Position numbers and translations under genes: made by a program. Positions 1 through 11,612 of a stretch of 64,000 nt of DNA are shown piece by piece. Each line of letters opens with the position of its first letter. Within the stretch, counting starts at the first letter, position 1. This DNA is from Dryococelus australis (Eukaryota > Arthropoda > Insecta > Phasmatodea > Phasmatidae). Below the pieces are notes generated by a model. The model was not told the DNA's origin. It saw only the letters and a list, made by a program, of their open reading frames with translations, and searched no databases. The stretch covers positions 131,037,663-131,101,662 of the forward strand of contig CM057000.1 in assembly GCA_029891345.1 (NCBI GenBank), written 5' to 3'.

Positions 1-780
1 AACACATTAGGTACCTGCTCATAAAAAGTAAACAAATGAAACCTGCAAAAGTGATTTCAATATCGATTCTAATATCGTGTGTTTGCACACAAACACACGT
101 CGATTCGATCACTGTGTAAACTGCTGTTATTTGTGACATGTTGAAATCAATTGTTACATGGTATCTTAACTGAACATAACCCAACCAGCCTGTACAGTGG
201 TGAAACACTTTCAATTTACACTATCCTAAAAATTTAAATGTTGTGAAAGTCTCTGTAGATAGGAACTACATTTGTTGGTGCACACACCTGTTTTAGTGTA
301 GGGTACATTAAAGTGACCACACAAAATTTTCATCGTAATGTGTGATCACCAAATAATGCAATCTTGCCGAAAAAATATATTTCGTTGACATCCAAAATAC
401 CTTATCGAGCTGTTTTAACTATCACATATACTGAATACAAATTTCTGTAGCAAATCATGCATATATCTCTAAACATTGAATTAAAGAAATTATAATCATA
501 ACCTGTACCACTTTTAAAGAAACATGTGTAAAAATAGTTTTATTATAATGCGTGAATAAGTTTTGCATGCACAAAATTAATATTTTCAACAGTCAAACGA
601 TTTTTGGAAAAAAAATAGTATTCTTAAATGTGTCCTATTTCACTATGTAATGGTTGTTTTCATTGTAATTACGTAGCATATTAGTAATTGTAGGCTGTTA
701 AAGTATTTCCTACATGGGTGCAATGACCTGATAGGCCTATACGTCAAAGTTGACACTGTCCTTTAAAATATTCGCGAAAA
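1..780. other. AT-rich stretch without recognised features
   Basis: I see no open frame of note, no terminal inverted repeat and no tandem repeat here. The sequence is AT-rich with scattered short homopolymers. It may hold the eroded 5' flank of the transposase remnant that begins near 780, but nothing marks an element boundary. Confidence 0.5.
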
Positions 781-1335
781 GCAGGTTGATTTTTATGGTG
801 GAAGAACAGCTCTGTACAAGTTGCTGAAGAAGATGGGATTTTCATGGACCACTGTGTATGGAAGGAAAGCTATTATAGAGGACGAGAATATTGTATTGCA
901 GCGAATAGATTTATTGAGGATGTATCAGAAATAAAAGGAATATGGTTGGAATTTCATTTTCGTCGATGAAGCGTGGGTTTTAACTATGTCCCAAAATACT
1001 GTATGGTGTCATTATCAGTAGGAGTACCGCATTAGCTTTCTATTTATTTTCAGGAACTTCATCGAAGGCCAGGCATGATAACACTCAGCAGTCGATGAAG
1101 AGACGTTGTGCAGGAGATGGTGAACAGTTCATTGAAGCCAATGCCGGAGGACGCACTGGCTTCGTGCTGGCAGCGGGTTTGCTTTTCGTTTCACGACAAA
1201 ACACAGCCGACTTCCATGGAGAGATGGTCGGTGAAACTTCCTTGCAGTCGTTCAAATACATGTTGGCGCATCTTGAGGAGCCCGGCATTATCATAATGGA
1301 CAACGCCTCGTACCACAGCACTCAGTTATGAATTA
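780..1335 (+). pseudogene. Decayed IS630/Tc1/mariner-type DDE transposase fragment
   Basis: Three plus-strand pieces in different frames read like one DDE transposase. From about 785 a basic stretch is followed by a stop near 930. From about 945, after a frame change, there is a piece with FVDEAWV, which fits the first catalytic Asp region. The open piece at 1095-1331 contains HAGG-like residues (NAGGRTGF) and then IIIMDNASYHS, which fits the second catalytic Asp of DDE_3-type transposases. The third acidic residue and the C-terminus are missing because the frame closes right after ASYHS. In this family the enzyme cuts and pastes its element at TA sites in the nucleus. I see no flanking inverted repeats, so this is an orphan fragment. 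The opposite-strand frame at 1085-1321 is a shadow. Confidence 0.7.
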
Positions 1336-3160
1336 GAAATAATGTCTTCTGGTGTTTCTTGTAACACTGTGGGTAACTTGGGACACTTTAAAGGACTGTT
1401 TGACAAGCGACAGCTCCGAGTGAAATAAAACATTATACATTATGCATAATTGCCAGAAACTAACCTTATGAATATGCATTATTGTATTTCAGAGTTCCCT
1501 CAAGTGCAAACATAAATTTCTGTATAATGTCCCAATTTTCTCCCAGTGACCCAAGAAACCCCAGTTTATGATAACGCCTTATGTTTTGGGTTATGTGTGC
1601 TTACCTTATGATAAATTGTTAAAAAAATAAAGAGGAAAATATTAATTGCGAAGAGTCGCGAATTTTCTTAAAATATGCCTGAGGATTATGAAAGCTGTAT
1701 ATTGGCTTTTGCAAAGCTCACTGTTCTGAAAAATTGCATGTGCCTTTTAATGTGTATAATGGAGTTTGTTGGTAAAAAAAATTGGAAACAGACCAAGTGT
1801 TATGACCTATTTTTTTACATTACGTGCTGTCAGTTTCGCCCTATTATACCAAAATAATGTCAAACAAAGGCGAAGTAAGACAAAAATTAGTACAGCCATT
1901 TCAATGTGTTTTAAATTTAGTACAGATCCAGATGTTAGGGACTGCATACAGCGGTGCATACGTTTGTCCATCTTTTTTAATTTCACTGTGTGCAAGTGTT
2001 ATGTCGTAAAGGTGTGTAGAAGTTCTAGTATGTAAAGTGTAGAAAATGGTTAAATCTCATTGCGAACCCTGCACCTAAAGTAGCATGGAACAAGAACGAG
2101 GGTTGTTAAGGCTAATCAACAACCCTCATTTCCAATCACTAATGCACACAGTTTTGGCGCAACACAATCCCCTTAAGATCTTGTATGCTGCAACCCGCAT
2201 AGCAATAGTGCTTTTTAGTAGGAGCGCAAATAGGCGATGCATCTTCAACGTTTCTTCGTCCACTGACAGTACACTGTAGAAGGATTTTTCCTTGCCTCTC
2301 GCAAATATCGTCTCATGGGCTGCGAAACGGAAATCAAAACACTTTCGCATGACGGGTAGATTTTTACACCCATATCATCTGAAACCTTAAATAGAGACAA
2401 AAGAAAAATTCGTTGTGGAACACCCGGCACAATACAAATAAGCGTATTTGTCGGTGCCAGTTGCATAATATCCAGGGTTGACGAAACACTTATATTGTAT
2501 TAACTATGTGTTGATTTATAAGACTTTACATGCATTAAAACAAGTAATTTAAATGTTTTTTTTATTTCACTTAACCAATGTATTAAAACATTCATTTTCA
2601 ATGGCCATATTGCTATAAAAAAAGTAACATGTCACATTTCTGAAACATATATTTATACCCTACATAATAAATTCGTATATTTACTACCCCGCGTTAGACA
2701 TATCCAAATATATATTGCAAATTTTGTCAGTTGGTGAGAATTTTTTTCATCCTATTTTTGCTTTGGTCAAACGGGTGGCAGGATATGTGCCAGGGGTAGC
2801 CGATCAAATTCCAGTTTCTCCTTTCCTCGGCGAATTGAGTAATTTGTAAGCGTGGACGTTGACAGGACGCAAAACGCAGAGTACAGAAATGCGCAATCTA
2901 TTTTGCAGACAAAATTGGTCACGTGACTGTTTTTTGTTAACACGACGTACTGGCTTTATAATGCGTGGCGTCACGTGGTGGGTACTGGAGCACTTTCTCA
3001 GGGAGGTGTAACACGGTCTGGAGGCAGCCACGAGGTCATCAAGAACCTCCCCACGGAAGGGGTAGGTCAGTGAAAGGAGGGGGATAATAGGTCACAGGAA
3101 CAAGGCGCTCGCTTGCTGTTATAAGGAAGTGGAGCGCTGCGGGAGAAACGCACGCACCTT
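1336..3160. other. Intergenic stretch, one short hairpin
   Basis: No gene recognised. Several 60-90-codon frames on both strands overlap each other and show no family I know. A 10-bp perfect stem (GAGGGTTGTT / AACAACCCTC) with a 10-base loop lies at 2098-2127. Around 3025-3045 the words CACGAGGTCATCAAGAACC resemble the 3' region of the SINE seen at 31380, but the match is too short to call. Confidence 0.4.
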
Positions 3161-3166
3161 GTCGAC

Positions 3167-3588
3167 TATGGTCTATTCGCGGTTTATTCACACTTTTTCA
3201 ATCAAACCTTCGAAAAACCACCCCATGTATGCCGTGTTTAGTTACTTTCTAAATAGGCCATTCATCGCAAGCGTTTTACACCCCTGTTAACATAAAATTA
3301 TCTTATTTCTCGTTAAATTGAAGTTTGACCAATATTTTATTTACTGATTACAGTGTTTCATTTTTAATAAATATGTATAAAAACAGGGAGAAAACATGTG
3401 TGTTGGTAACTCCTAGTAAAAAACAGTTCTCATGCAAAATATTATTCCAACTGAGTGAGCGCTAATTCGATTCATTGTCCTGTGGTGTAATCTTAATAAG
3501 CTTAGTTTTAACGAGGTGGAGGAATATCCTGGAAGTAGAGCTTTAGCAAGGCTTCAGAAAAGAATGAGGTAACCGTGAATTGATTATA
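3167..3588 (-). mobile_element. MITE family C, full-length copy
   Basis: A non-coding element of about 420 bp with inverted ends. The left end reads TATGGTCTATTCGCGGTTT. The right end is the inverted equivalent (GGTAACCGTGAATTGATTATA). Both ends carry TA, as expected for Tc1/mariner-type insertion. The interior matches the C copies at 10606, 13576, 15512 and 60376, including the segments CAAGCGTTTTACACC and GAGGTGGAGGAATATCCTGG. The minus call means it is inverted relative to the copy at 60376. Confidence 0.85.
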
Positions 3589-3589
3589 C

Positions 3590-5440
3590 CCTCTTACACA
3601 CTTTCAGTTTGAGCTTACAATCATTACATTCTCCCTCGTGATAGAAGTAGCGTGTCTTCAATGAAGCGCCGCCCCCGATCGTACAATATGCAGTATATAT
3701 TAGTTACCAATATTGTCAGGCAGTACCATTTTAGATGCCTATGTTAATTTATAGAATTAATTTTTATTACATTTTTTTAATTGATTAACAAGAGTTTATT
3801 TTAATCAAAATTTAAGCGCACTTCCATTCTGGCTGCTTCAGATAGTATATTTTGCAAAAACAAAGATAATTATAATAATGTAAAGGTACAAATTGACACG
3901 AACATAAATTATTTCTCTACAAACCCCTACCCAGATTTTAATTCATTTGTATATCTGAATATGAGTGAATCTGGAACAATTTATCATTTAGATTATAGTT
4001 GGTTGCATAAGTAAAAAAGAAACGTTTTTTTAATTTCATTTAGCAGAGTAACGAACAAAAGCGCTACTGTATATTTTAAATGAAGTGTGTAAAGATTACT
4101 GTCTTTCAGCCATTAATGTGCTAAGAGCAAATGCTTGCTATACTTGTAATGTTGGAAATACTCTTTAACACAAGAAAAAACTGTTGTTATATATGAATAT
4201 AACTTTTTGCAGTGAACGGGAAGAATTAATTGTCCATTGTGTGCGCTGGTAGAACATTTAATTTGAAAACCAGTAATTTTTGATTGAATATTTTATATGT
4301 TGCAATGTAATCTGGAAGATTTGGAGTCAACGTGTGGAACGAATGTTATGCGTAATCATTAATAGGCTACAGTAAGAAGCCTCATTTGTTCCATTTACGT
4401 TCCATTTAAAAATCAAGATACATGTTAGATCAAGAACTTAATGGTAATGTAAAAGGTTTAAATGTATGAACCGAACATATGTCACCAAACTAAATGGTGA
4501 GTCGCTACTTACTTTGATCTGCGCTAATGCAAGAGTCCCAGGGGAGACCGAGTGTGTTTAAAGAGTTTCAAAAGTCGTGCATGTTAATTATATATTGGTT
4601 GGAATTGTATAGTTAATATGATTTCCATATGGTTATGTGTTCAGTTACTCTCTAGGTTTAGTTATTGATTTTTAATGGTATGTGTAGGTGTAATATTTAA
4701 GAAAATTTAATATTCTGCTTTCTTAATAGATTTTTCTTAGAGCTGGCAATTTAAAGATAGTGTCTGAAATTTTTTGAATACTAGGGATATAATAATAATA
4801 TTTAATGTATTCTTAAACATTAGCTCCATTATTTGATTTAATTAGTACATTTTTTATTATTATTACGCTTCTTCCTTCGTCCACACTCATCGTCTTATTC
4901 TCATTCAATTATTATTTTCTTACAACATTTTCTCACTTCTCACAATAATCACTGCGATTGTATGTAATGAAAATTATAATCATGTTTATACATATTTTTA
5001 ATAATGTATTTTGTGCTCATCCGTTTTAATTATAAACACGATAGCTAACCTGAATGAAAGGGGTTGGTTATTAAAAATATTTATAAATGTTGAACATTAT
5101 TTCTAAGATTTTATTATAAGAATTAAAGTCATTATGACTTGGTTAAGAGGTTTTAGTTATTTGCACAATGTGCTTTCTGAAGCATACAGAATAGAGATAG
5201 ATACGCTTAAATTTCGACTGAAAACATACTGTTAGTAACTGATATGTTTAAACATTGTAATATTAAGTAATATTATATAAGTAAGTAATATAATATAATA
5301 TTAATAATATATAGTATTATTATATATGTTATAATATATTATTAATAGTATATATATATTTGTATTGCGTATTATAATATAATATATAATATTAATATAA
5401 TATAAAATAAATATAGTATTAATAATATTAATATTCTTCA
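3590..5440. other. AT-rich stretch with low-complexity TA/ATT tract
   Basis: No gene or element boundary recognised. From about 5240 to 5430 the sequence collapses into irregular TAATATTA / ATATATA repeats. The rest is AT-rich with no long open frame. Confidence 0.5.
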
Positions 5441-5800
5441 TTATTTTCCATTCGTTGTTTGTGCGGTTACACATATCTCAGTAAATAAATATTCCGAAAA
5501 TACAACTTTTTAGCAAAAAAGTTAAAAAAAATTGTCATCATTGCTTTGCTTTTTCAAAAAGAAAAATGGTTAAAATGTTAAAGGAAACGCATTTTCAGAA
5601 CTTTCCGGCCTAATTTGCTTCAAGAAGCATGCTAAAAGTACAGCCATGCGGACGTCGTTTAATCCGTGGGCTTTCATCGCGCGTAATAAAGTCCCACTGT
5701 TTACATATGAAATTAGCATAGTAGAGAGCAGCGACGGAAACACGGCACATCGTAACAGCGATGAGGAAATAGTCGAGCGTGTAAAGCCCCAGGCACAACA
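5441..5800 (+). repeat. Dispersed repeat family F, copy 1
   Basis: This segment recurs at 17505-17840 and 59462-59745. Shared landmarks are TTCGTTGTTTGTGCGGTTAC near the start, a following CAGTAAATAAAT-type run, and near the end CGTCGTTTAATCCGTGGGCT followed by TTTCATCGCGCG. No inverted termini are obvious, so the class is unknown. Frames at 5610-5903 run through the repeat and are not conserved between copies. Confidence 0.6.
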
Positions 5801-6187
5801 GACGGTTGGTGCGTTGGTGCAGAATGTTTTCGCGATCGAGACACCAGGTAGCAGTCAAGCTGTAAAAAAAAAGTCGTATTGTTTTCATTTGGTGAGATTT
5901 TGACTCTCTGAAATCAACAGTACCTACTGATACAAGCGAATATTGAAAATGTTATGTGACACAAAGATACTGCATTGTGCCAGAATGGACCTTTACCCTC
6001 CTCCATTTAAACCTTTTCACGTAATTTTGGCGTCCCATGACAAAACTACAAAACACTTTCTGATTGGTCGGTTGGTGGTCAAATACAATGCTCTCTCTTT
6101 TTGATCGGTTGGTGGTAAAAGGTTCAATATTTTCAACTTTCTACATGACCAACCTCCAACACCAACCACCAACCGCCTACTGTGCCA

Positions 6188-6191
<4 letters not shown>
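5801..6191. other. Stretch with repeated GGTTGGTGGT words
   Basis: GGTTGGTGGT occurs twice on the plus strand (near 6070 and 6107). Its complement, in an ACCAACCACCAACCGCC run, lies near 6161-6178. A related string (ACCAACACCAACGCCTATTG) recurs at about 6650-6670, so imperfect direct repeats flank the family B palindrome. No gene recognised. Confidence 0.4.
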
Positions 6192-6616
<425 letters not shown>

Positions 6617-7845
6617 CCGCCCTGTAATTCAACTGCTACCAACTCCAAGCACCAACACCAACGCCTATTGTACCTGGGGCTTTAATGTCGCTCAATTGCT
6701 TGTGGACATTGAACACGTATAAAAGCTATTGTTCCAATGTGCTTGTAATATACTGGGTATTTTCTATCGTTACCAACCTTCGAAAAACATACGCGTTTTT
6801 CACAACTCAGAAATGAGTCACGATAAAAAAAAATGTAAATAGTAACACCCTCTTTAAAATGCTTATACTTGCTTGTCCTTTTATAGAATTTGTAGTTTTC
6901 ACATCACGTCATTTCCCACGTCATAGTTTTGACAATATTCAGTTTACAGATAATCACTAAAACGCTGGTTTTATAAATAATTTAGTTTTTCAAACTTAAA
7001 CAAAGTTAAGAATTTTAAAAACGAAAATGGACATTCAAATGAGATAAATAAGAATTAATAAAAATAAATAAGAACGAATAAAAATAAATAAGAATGAATT
7101 TGGTACAACATGTAATTTTTCATTACAGTGCTAAATAAAAGTTAAATAATCGGAAAAGTTTAAATGTTTGGTAAAAATTTCAATTGAGTCAAACACGCTC
7201 GTTTCGATATCACCAAAATTGTATGTAAACTTTTCTGAAATACAATGTGTGGTTTGCATTATTTTTGGTTTAACATTATTACTGGTTTTAAAAATTAACA
7301 TTGCTAGCTAACATTTTTTGTAAGTGAGTGTTACACTTCAAAATAATGCCTTATGGAAACGCTTATCGTCGAAAAAAAAAAAATTAAAGCTGAAACAAAT
7401 TACAGTGCTCGAAATATTTCGGAATTTTTCATCAGAGCACATACATTAAAATTTAACTTTTAAAAAATACGATTGTGTTTTATATTTAATGTAAAAAAAA
7501 ATTGTTACCTGCAGTAGAAATGAATTAAAAGTTCTGAACCAGATTAACACATTTAATGTTGGAGTGTAGGACCTCAAAAAGTGGCTAAGGGCATTGAGTA
7601 AACGAATAACCTAAACCTGTTTAGGCACAATAATGAACATCGCGCGCTGGTCTGTTCTCAACTTAGCTCAGCAAGTATGTGGAGTAAATATTTTCCTAAA
7701 GGCGTGCTATTGCCTATTTGGTGTTTCTGACGATTCCTAAATGACTGTTTCTGTCACCGGTCCAGTAGAGTACTTCTTGGTTGCGAAAGTAATGTTCCTT
7801 CACACAGCTGTTGTTAAGGAAACGCTATGTCACTAAATGAGCGGG
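6617..7845. other. AT-rich stretch, short tandem AATAAATAAGAA
   Basis: No gene recognised. A roughly 21-bp unit containing AATAAATAAGAA is repeated about 2.5 times at 7043-7098. The remainder is AT-rich without long frames. Confidence 0.45.
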
Positions 7846-8300
7846 AGTCTGCACCCTCCCTCCGAGAGTCTGCACCCACCCCTCCGGGAGTCTGCACCCT
7901 CCCTCCGAGAGTCTGCAACCCCCCCCTCCGGGAGTCTGCACCCTCCCTCCGAGAGTCTGCACCCACCCCCCTCCAGGAGTCTGCACCCACCCCCCTCCGA
8001 GAGTCTGCACCCACCCCCCTCCGGGAGTCTGCACCCTCCCTCCGAGAGTCTGCACCCACCCCCCTCCAGGAGTCTGCACCCACCCTCCGAGAGTCTGCAC
8101 CCACCCCCTCCAGGAGTCTGCACCCACCCCCCTCCGGGAGTCTGCACCCTCCCCCCTCCGAGAGTCTGCACCCACCCCCTCCAGGAGTCTGCACCCACCC
8201 CCCTCCGAGAGTCTGCACCCACCCCCCTCCGGGAGTCTGCACCCTCCCTCCGAGAGTCTGCACCCACCCCCCTCCGGGAGTCTGCACCCCCCCCCCTTCG
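7846..8300. repeat. C-rich minisatellite, about 20 units of 20-26 bp
   Basis: The unit is GAGTCTGCACCC followed by a variable C/T run ending in CTCC. I count 20 occurrences of GTCTGCA. Units beginning GGGAGT or AGGAGT tend to alternate with GAGAGT units, giving a loose two-unit higher-order period. The minus strand carries many GGG runs. All six frames stay open because stops are rare in this composition, so the apparent 116-180-residue Pro-rich or Gly-Arg-rich proteins are artefacts. Confidence 0.9.
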
Positions 8301-8395
8301 GAAAAAATTTGGAATTTCGAAGTTGTAAGTATTTCTATAGGTCTATTTTTACCTAACTATTGTGTGTAAATTTGGTAAATAGTTAGGTGGGGGTT

Positions 8396-8500
8396 AACGT
8401 CTCTTTGACAGCGAGGTCATCAGAGACGGAAGTTTCCTCAAAGAAGCAGGAATAGTGGAGGACTCAGCCATGTACTGTGGTAAGGAGCCAACCCAGCATA
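8396..8500 (-). mobile_element. SINE 3' remnant (family of the 31380 copy)
   Basis: GACAGCGAGGTCATCAGAGA followed by CGGAAG matches the corresponding part of the SINE at 31380-31614 (CACCAGCGAGGTCGTTAGAG). The tRNA-like head is absent. The next recognisable sequence is a family A MITE starting at 8523. Confidence 0.5.
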
Positions 8501-8522
8501 CACCTGAAGTGATCTCGGGTAC

Positions 8523-8905
8523 AGGATGTTCACGGTCAAAGGGGTACTTTTGAAAGCCCTGATTAAGCTCTACTTGTATGCACGTTATGTATTCTTCCGT
8601 CTTATGTAAAATGAACATCGCCATGAGCTTATCACTTTATTCATGCGCCTGTCAGGTGAAGATATCAAATTTATAGAAAAGTAAATATTTTACCAATTTG
8701 GTATTATTTACTCTCTGGTGCATTATGAAAACAGAAAGCGGAAAAAAAAAATATAAGTTATCACAAATGGACACCTAACACTTTCTACTCGGCGTTAAGA
8801 TATGGAATTAGTTTCCATTGATCGTTACCAGCTTTACTGGGCATATGTCACTCGGTGCGCCCGTTGAAATATATGCGTGCAAGTAGTCATAGTGGTTTCA
8901 CTATT
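8523..8905 (+). mobile_element. MITE family A, copy with eroded right end
   Basis: The left terminus is ATGTTCACGGTCAAAG, then the family A core (TTTTGAAAGCCCTGATTAAG, CTTATGTAAAATGAACAT, TTTATTCATGCG, AGTAAATATTTTAC, CGTTACCAGCTTTACTGGGC). The right end after about 8880 has lost the inverted terminus. Confidence 0.75.
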
Positions 8906-9455
8906 TCTCGTATGAAATAATAATGGACTAATAATTCCTTCCGAACTGACTGAGCTTCTTGGAACAAAGAAATGCACTATGATGGGAACAGTATAGCCCA
9001 AAAAGCTCTCAATGCAGGTTTGCCGTTGCCTTCCGCAGAAAATAAATAGTCACCGTAATTTGACAAATTACTCCCGTAGGGAGAAGTAATCGCGCCTTCT
9101 TTCATCCCCCGCACTGTGTTACAAGTTTTGTAATTTTCTACATATCTAAAAGCTTGTACAATATTCTAAGAACGATCGAGGGCTAATAATAAATACTTAA
9201 TGCTGTGGTTCTACTGTATTTAATCTTTGTATTTAGTTAAAGCAATTATTCCACATAACTTTTGAAACTTAAAAATTCAGTCCCAAATGATTTAGTTCAT
9301 TGATAAAACAAGGGAGAGTCTACTAAAGCGTCTAACCCGAAGCTAATGTGCCAGACATCGCTTATCGCTGATCTCTCAGCCAAACAGGTGCCGCACGATG
9401 GCTCAGACCAACACATAGCCCTCCAACACACAGACGCTTTGGAGCACTTAATAAA
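8906..9455. other. Stretch without recognised features
   Basis: No gene or repeat boundary seen. Small overlapping frames at 9297-9537 lie on both strands and resemble nothing I know. Confidence 0.4.
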
Positions 9456-9557
9456 GATCATTCGTCTTCTGCGCATGTGCACAACACTGACCTACACCAA
9501 AGGAACACAGCTGTCAAACTCGCGTGGTCAACAGTGATGAACGCGTTTGTTTATACC

Positions 9558-9851
9558 TAGAGATGATGGATTATCGAGGGAAAAGTTGACTGTTTGCTAG
9601 AATTCAACGTACTGTACACATATCCGGCAGTTTTATTCCCTTATTGGATGTCAAGCATATTTGACGCTATTACCCCATTTCACTGGGCCAATGAGGATCC
9701 TGATACCATAAGGCAGAATGTTCGGGATTGTTCTGAAAACAACTTAACCGAGTCAAGACCTTGTTGATCCATTCATGAAAGAATAAACTAGATAGAGTGC
9801 CATAGAAGATATTTTGGCTCAAAAAATTTTCGCGATTTTCCATCATCCCTA
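9558..9851. mobile_element. Non-autonomous hAT-like MITE with perfect 8-bp target duplication
   Basis: The 294-bp element begins TAGAGATGATGGATTATCG. It ends CGATTTTCCATCATCCCTA, whose inverse is TAGGGATGATGG. TTTATACC directly flanks both sides (9550-9557 and 9852-9859). An 8-bp duplication plus TAGRGATG ends is typical of hAT elements. The uninterrupted repeat at 30975 lacks this insert. Confidence 0.88.
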
Positions 9852-9955
9852 TTTATACCTCAATTTTCAAAAGACAAGCACTTTTGTATTAGTAAAATAC
9901 TTCCATCAATTTGAATTTAATAAAAGTGCATTACAAACTTGTTATAGGAAGTATA

Positions 9956-10362
9956 GGCTGTTCACTGTAAAATGAGCACTTTTGAAAGCCTTGCTTAAGA
10001 TCTACGTGTATGCACATTGTGTATTCTTCCGCCTTATGTAAAATGAATATTGCCATGGGCCTCATCACATTATTCATGTGGCGGTCAGGTGAAACTATGG
10101 AATTATTACAAAAGCAAACACTTTTCAAATCTAGTCATTTTTACACTTCGATGGATTTAAAAAAAGAACAGAAAGCGAAGTAAATAGTTTAAGTTATCAC
10201 AGATTGTTACATAACACTTTTTATTTGACGTTAAGATATGGAACTACTTTCCATTCATCAGTACATACTTTACTGGGCTCATCTCACTCATTGCAACCGT
10301 TATAATAAATACACTTTTTTCTAAGGTTGATTTCTGAAGTGCTCACTTTATCGTGAACAGCA
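9956..10362 (+). mobile_element. MITE family A, full-length copy
   Basis: About 407 bp, bounded by TATAGGCTGTTCACTGTAAA at the left and CACTTTATCGTGAACAGCAT at the right, with TA on each side. It interrupts repeat I, whose uninterrupted copy shows the empty site. The interior has no open frame conserved among copies, so it must be moved in trans by a Tc1/mariner-like enzyme (inference from the TA target and inverted ends). Confidence 0.9.
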
Positions 10363-10756
10363 TTTATAGGTATATCTCAGCGCATTTGTTTACTAAACAG
10401 TATTCTAACCTCAAATCCAGTCCTAGTCAATTTTGCTAGTCGTGTTGGCAGAAAAGTAGTTTAGTGTTGGGGACACGGGGACTGGTTGTGCGGAACCAGC
10501 GAGATCGGCCTACCTCATCTTTAGTCTAGCTTGCTGTGTATGGCCAGCATTTCGCAAACATCCGTGGTAAGACTGTCCTCGCCCCTTGACGTCATAGCGA
10601 TGTGCATAGACTATTCGTGGTGCCTTCGCCCTTTTTGAATCACACCTTTGAAAAATGTTTGGCGTATTTGCTGGTTTCCTAACTATGTCACGTATCACAA
10701 GCGTTGCATAGTTCTATTAACATGATTTTTGGTTTAATTGAACGTTTGTTTATATT

Positions 10757-11056
10757 TAGAGACTTGCAAACTCCGCGTTATTATTTGGTGACACGTTAAA
10801 CTTCAAACACGTGTAAATGTGCAATAAGTTTTTCATTGGACGGTACTTTATTTGATACGTTATGGGTAACGCTGCGCCAGTAAATGAACACTTTACAATT
10901 GTGTAGTCGAATCACGTGCAGTCCCGTTAAAAAAAAAAAAGGAGTGAATTCACATCTGTGCAGCAGCCAATGGAGAACCGACGCCAACTGGAGTACATAC
11001 AGTACTGTAAAGTTTAGCCTGATGCCAAATAATGACGCGAATTTTGCGAGTCTCTA
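10757..11056. mobile_element. TA-flanked MITE (family D)
   Basis: About 300 bp. The left end reads TAGAGACTTGCAAACTCCGC; the right end inverted reads TAGAGACTCGCAAAATTCGC, agreeing at most positions over about 29 bases (to ATTATTT). TA is present at both edges. It lies inside a C element. A short piece of the same end may survive at 13122-13138. Confidence 0.82.
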
Positions 11057-11251
11057 GTTACATTTCGTATACAAATTATAATATTTAATTTATAACTAAC
11101 ATGAATAAAAACGCAGAAAATTAGCTGTGTTGTTAGTGCCCAGTAATGAATAGTTCTCGATAGTTCTCATGAATTGGTACAAATGCAGTGCGTCGTCCCT
11201 TTGGTGTAGTTTTTTTGTACTTGTTTAAGCTTTGTTTGCGTGAGGCGGAGG

Positions 11252-11530
11252 CAGTGGTGCATGGTGAAGTGTTGCAAGGTAAGCTGGTGCTTGCTCAGTA
11301 CTGTACATCCTCGGTGCACGCAGCAGGAGCCAGTAACCACCGTGCAGCCTAGGGGAAACAATGTATTCCGACCACTCGCAAGCGAGCAGCAAAGGGACAC
11401 ATTACACACGTCCTGTGGCATCAGCTGCCGAGCTACGTTTTACTGGCGGAAATGTAAACTAGCAGGCAACAGGGTACAGCACGGAGCTAACACCAGCTTA
11501 TACCTTGCAACATTTCACCACACGCCACCG
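11252..11530. mobile_element. Non-autonomous hAT-like MITE (family E)
   Basis: The element starts CAGTGGTGCATGGTGAAGTG then TTGCAAGG. The inverted right end is CGGTGGCGTGTGGTGAAATG then TTGCAAGG. The flanking octamers are GGCGGAGG (11244-11251) and GGCAAAGG (11531-11538), agreeing at six of eight positions. CAGTGGTG-type ends plus an octamer duplication fit hAT. The 102-residue frame across it is not supported by any motif. Confidence 0.82.
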
Positions 11531-11612
11531 GGCAAAGGAACAGCCTGAAAAAAAGTAGAACTTCAGCAGAGCTTCAGAAAAGTTGGAAGTAATTACGTAA
11601 ATTGACTTTATA

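Larger units (their letters stand above)
9456..10520 (+). repeat. Dispersed repeat family I, copy split by two insertions
   Basis: The outer parts match 30975-31325. Shared pieces are TCTGCGCATGT, CAGTGATGAACGCGTTTGTT, a segment around AAAATACTTCCATCAATTTG, CATTACAAACTTG, and at the end GTCGTGTTGGCAGAAAAGTA followed by GCGAGATCGG. Two foreign pieces interrupt it: a hAT-like MITE (9558-9851) and a family A MITE (9956-10362). Removing both restores collinearity with the uninterrupted copy. Confidence 0.8.
10606..11612 (-). mobile_element. MITE family C copy carrying two nested MITEs
   Basis: The ends match family C: TAGACTATTCGTGGTGCCTT at the left and the eroded inverse TTACGTAAATTGACTTTATA at the right. 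The internal C landmarks (CACAAGCGTTGCATAG, GTGCGTCGTCCCTTTGGTGT, TGCGTGAGGCGGAG) are separated by a TA-flanked MITE (10757-11056) and a hAT-like MITE (11252-11530). Without them the C element is of normal length. Confidence 0.85.

Noticed and set aside
7846-8300. CRISPR-like array
   Set aside because: Units are contiguous with no unique spacers, and the setting is eukaryotic.
7814-8369. Long Pro/Ser-rich or Gly/Arg-rich ORFs on both strands
   Set aside because: They are readings of the C-rich minisatellite; every frame stays open because the unit has few stop codons.
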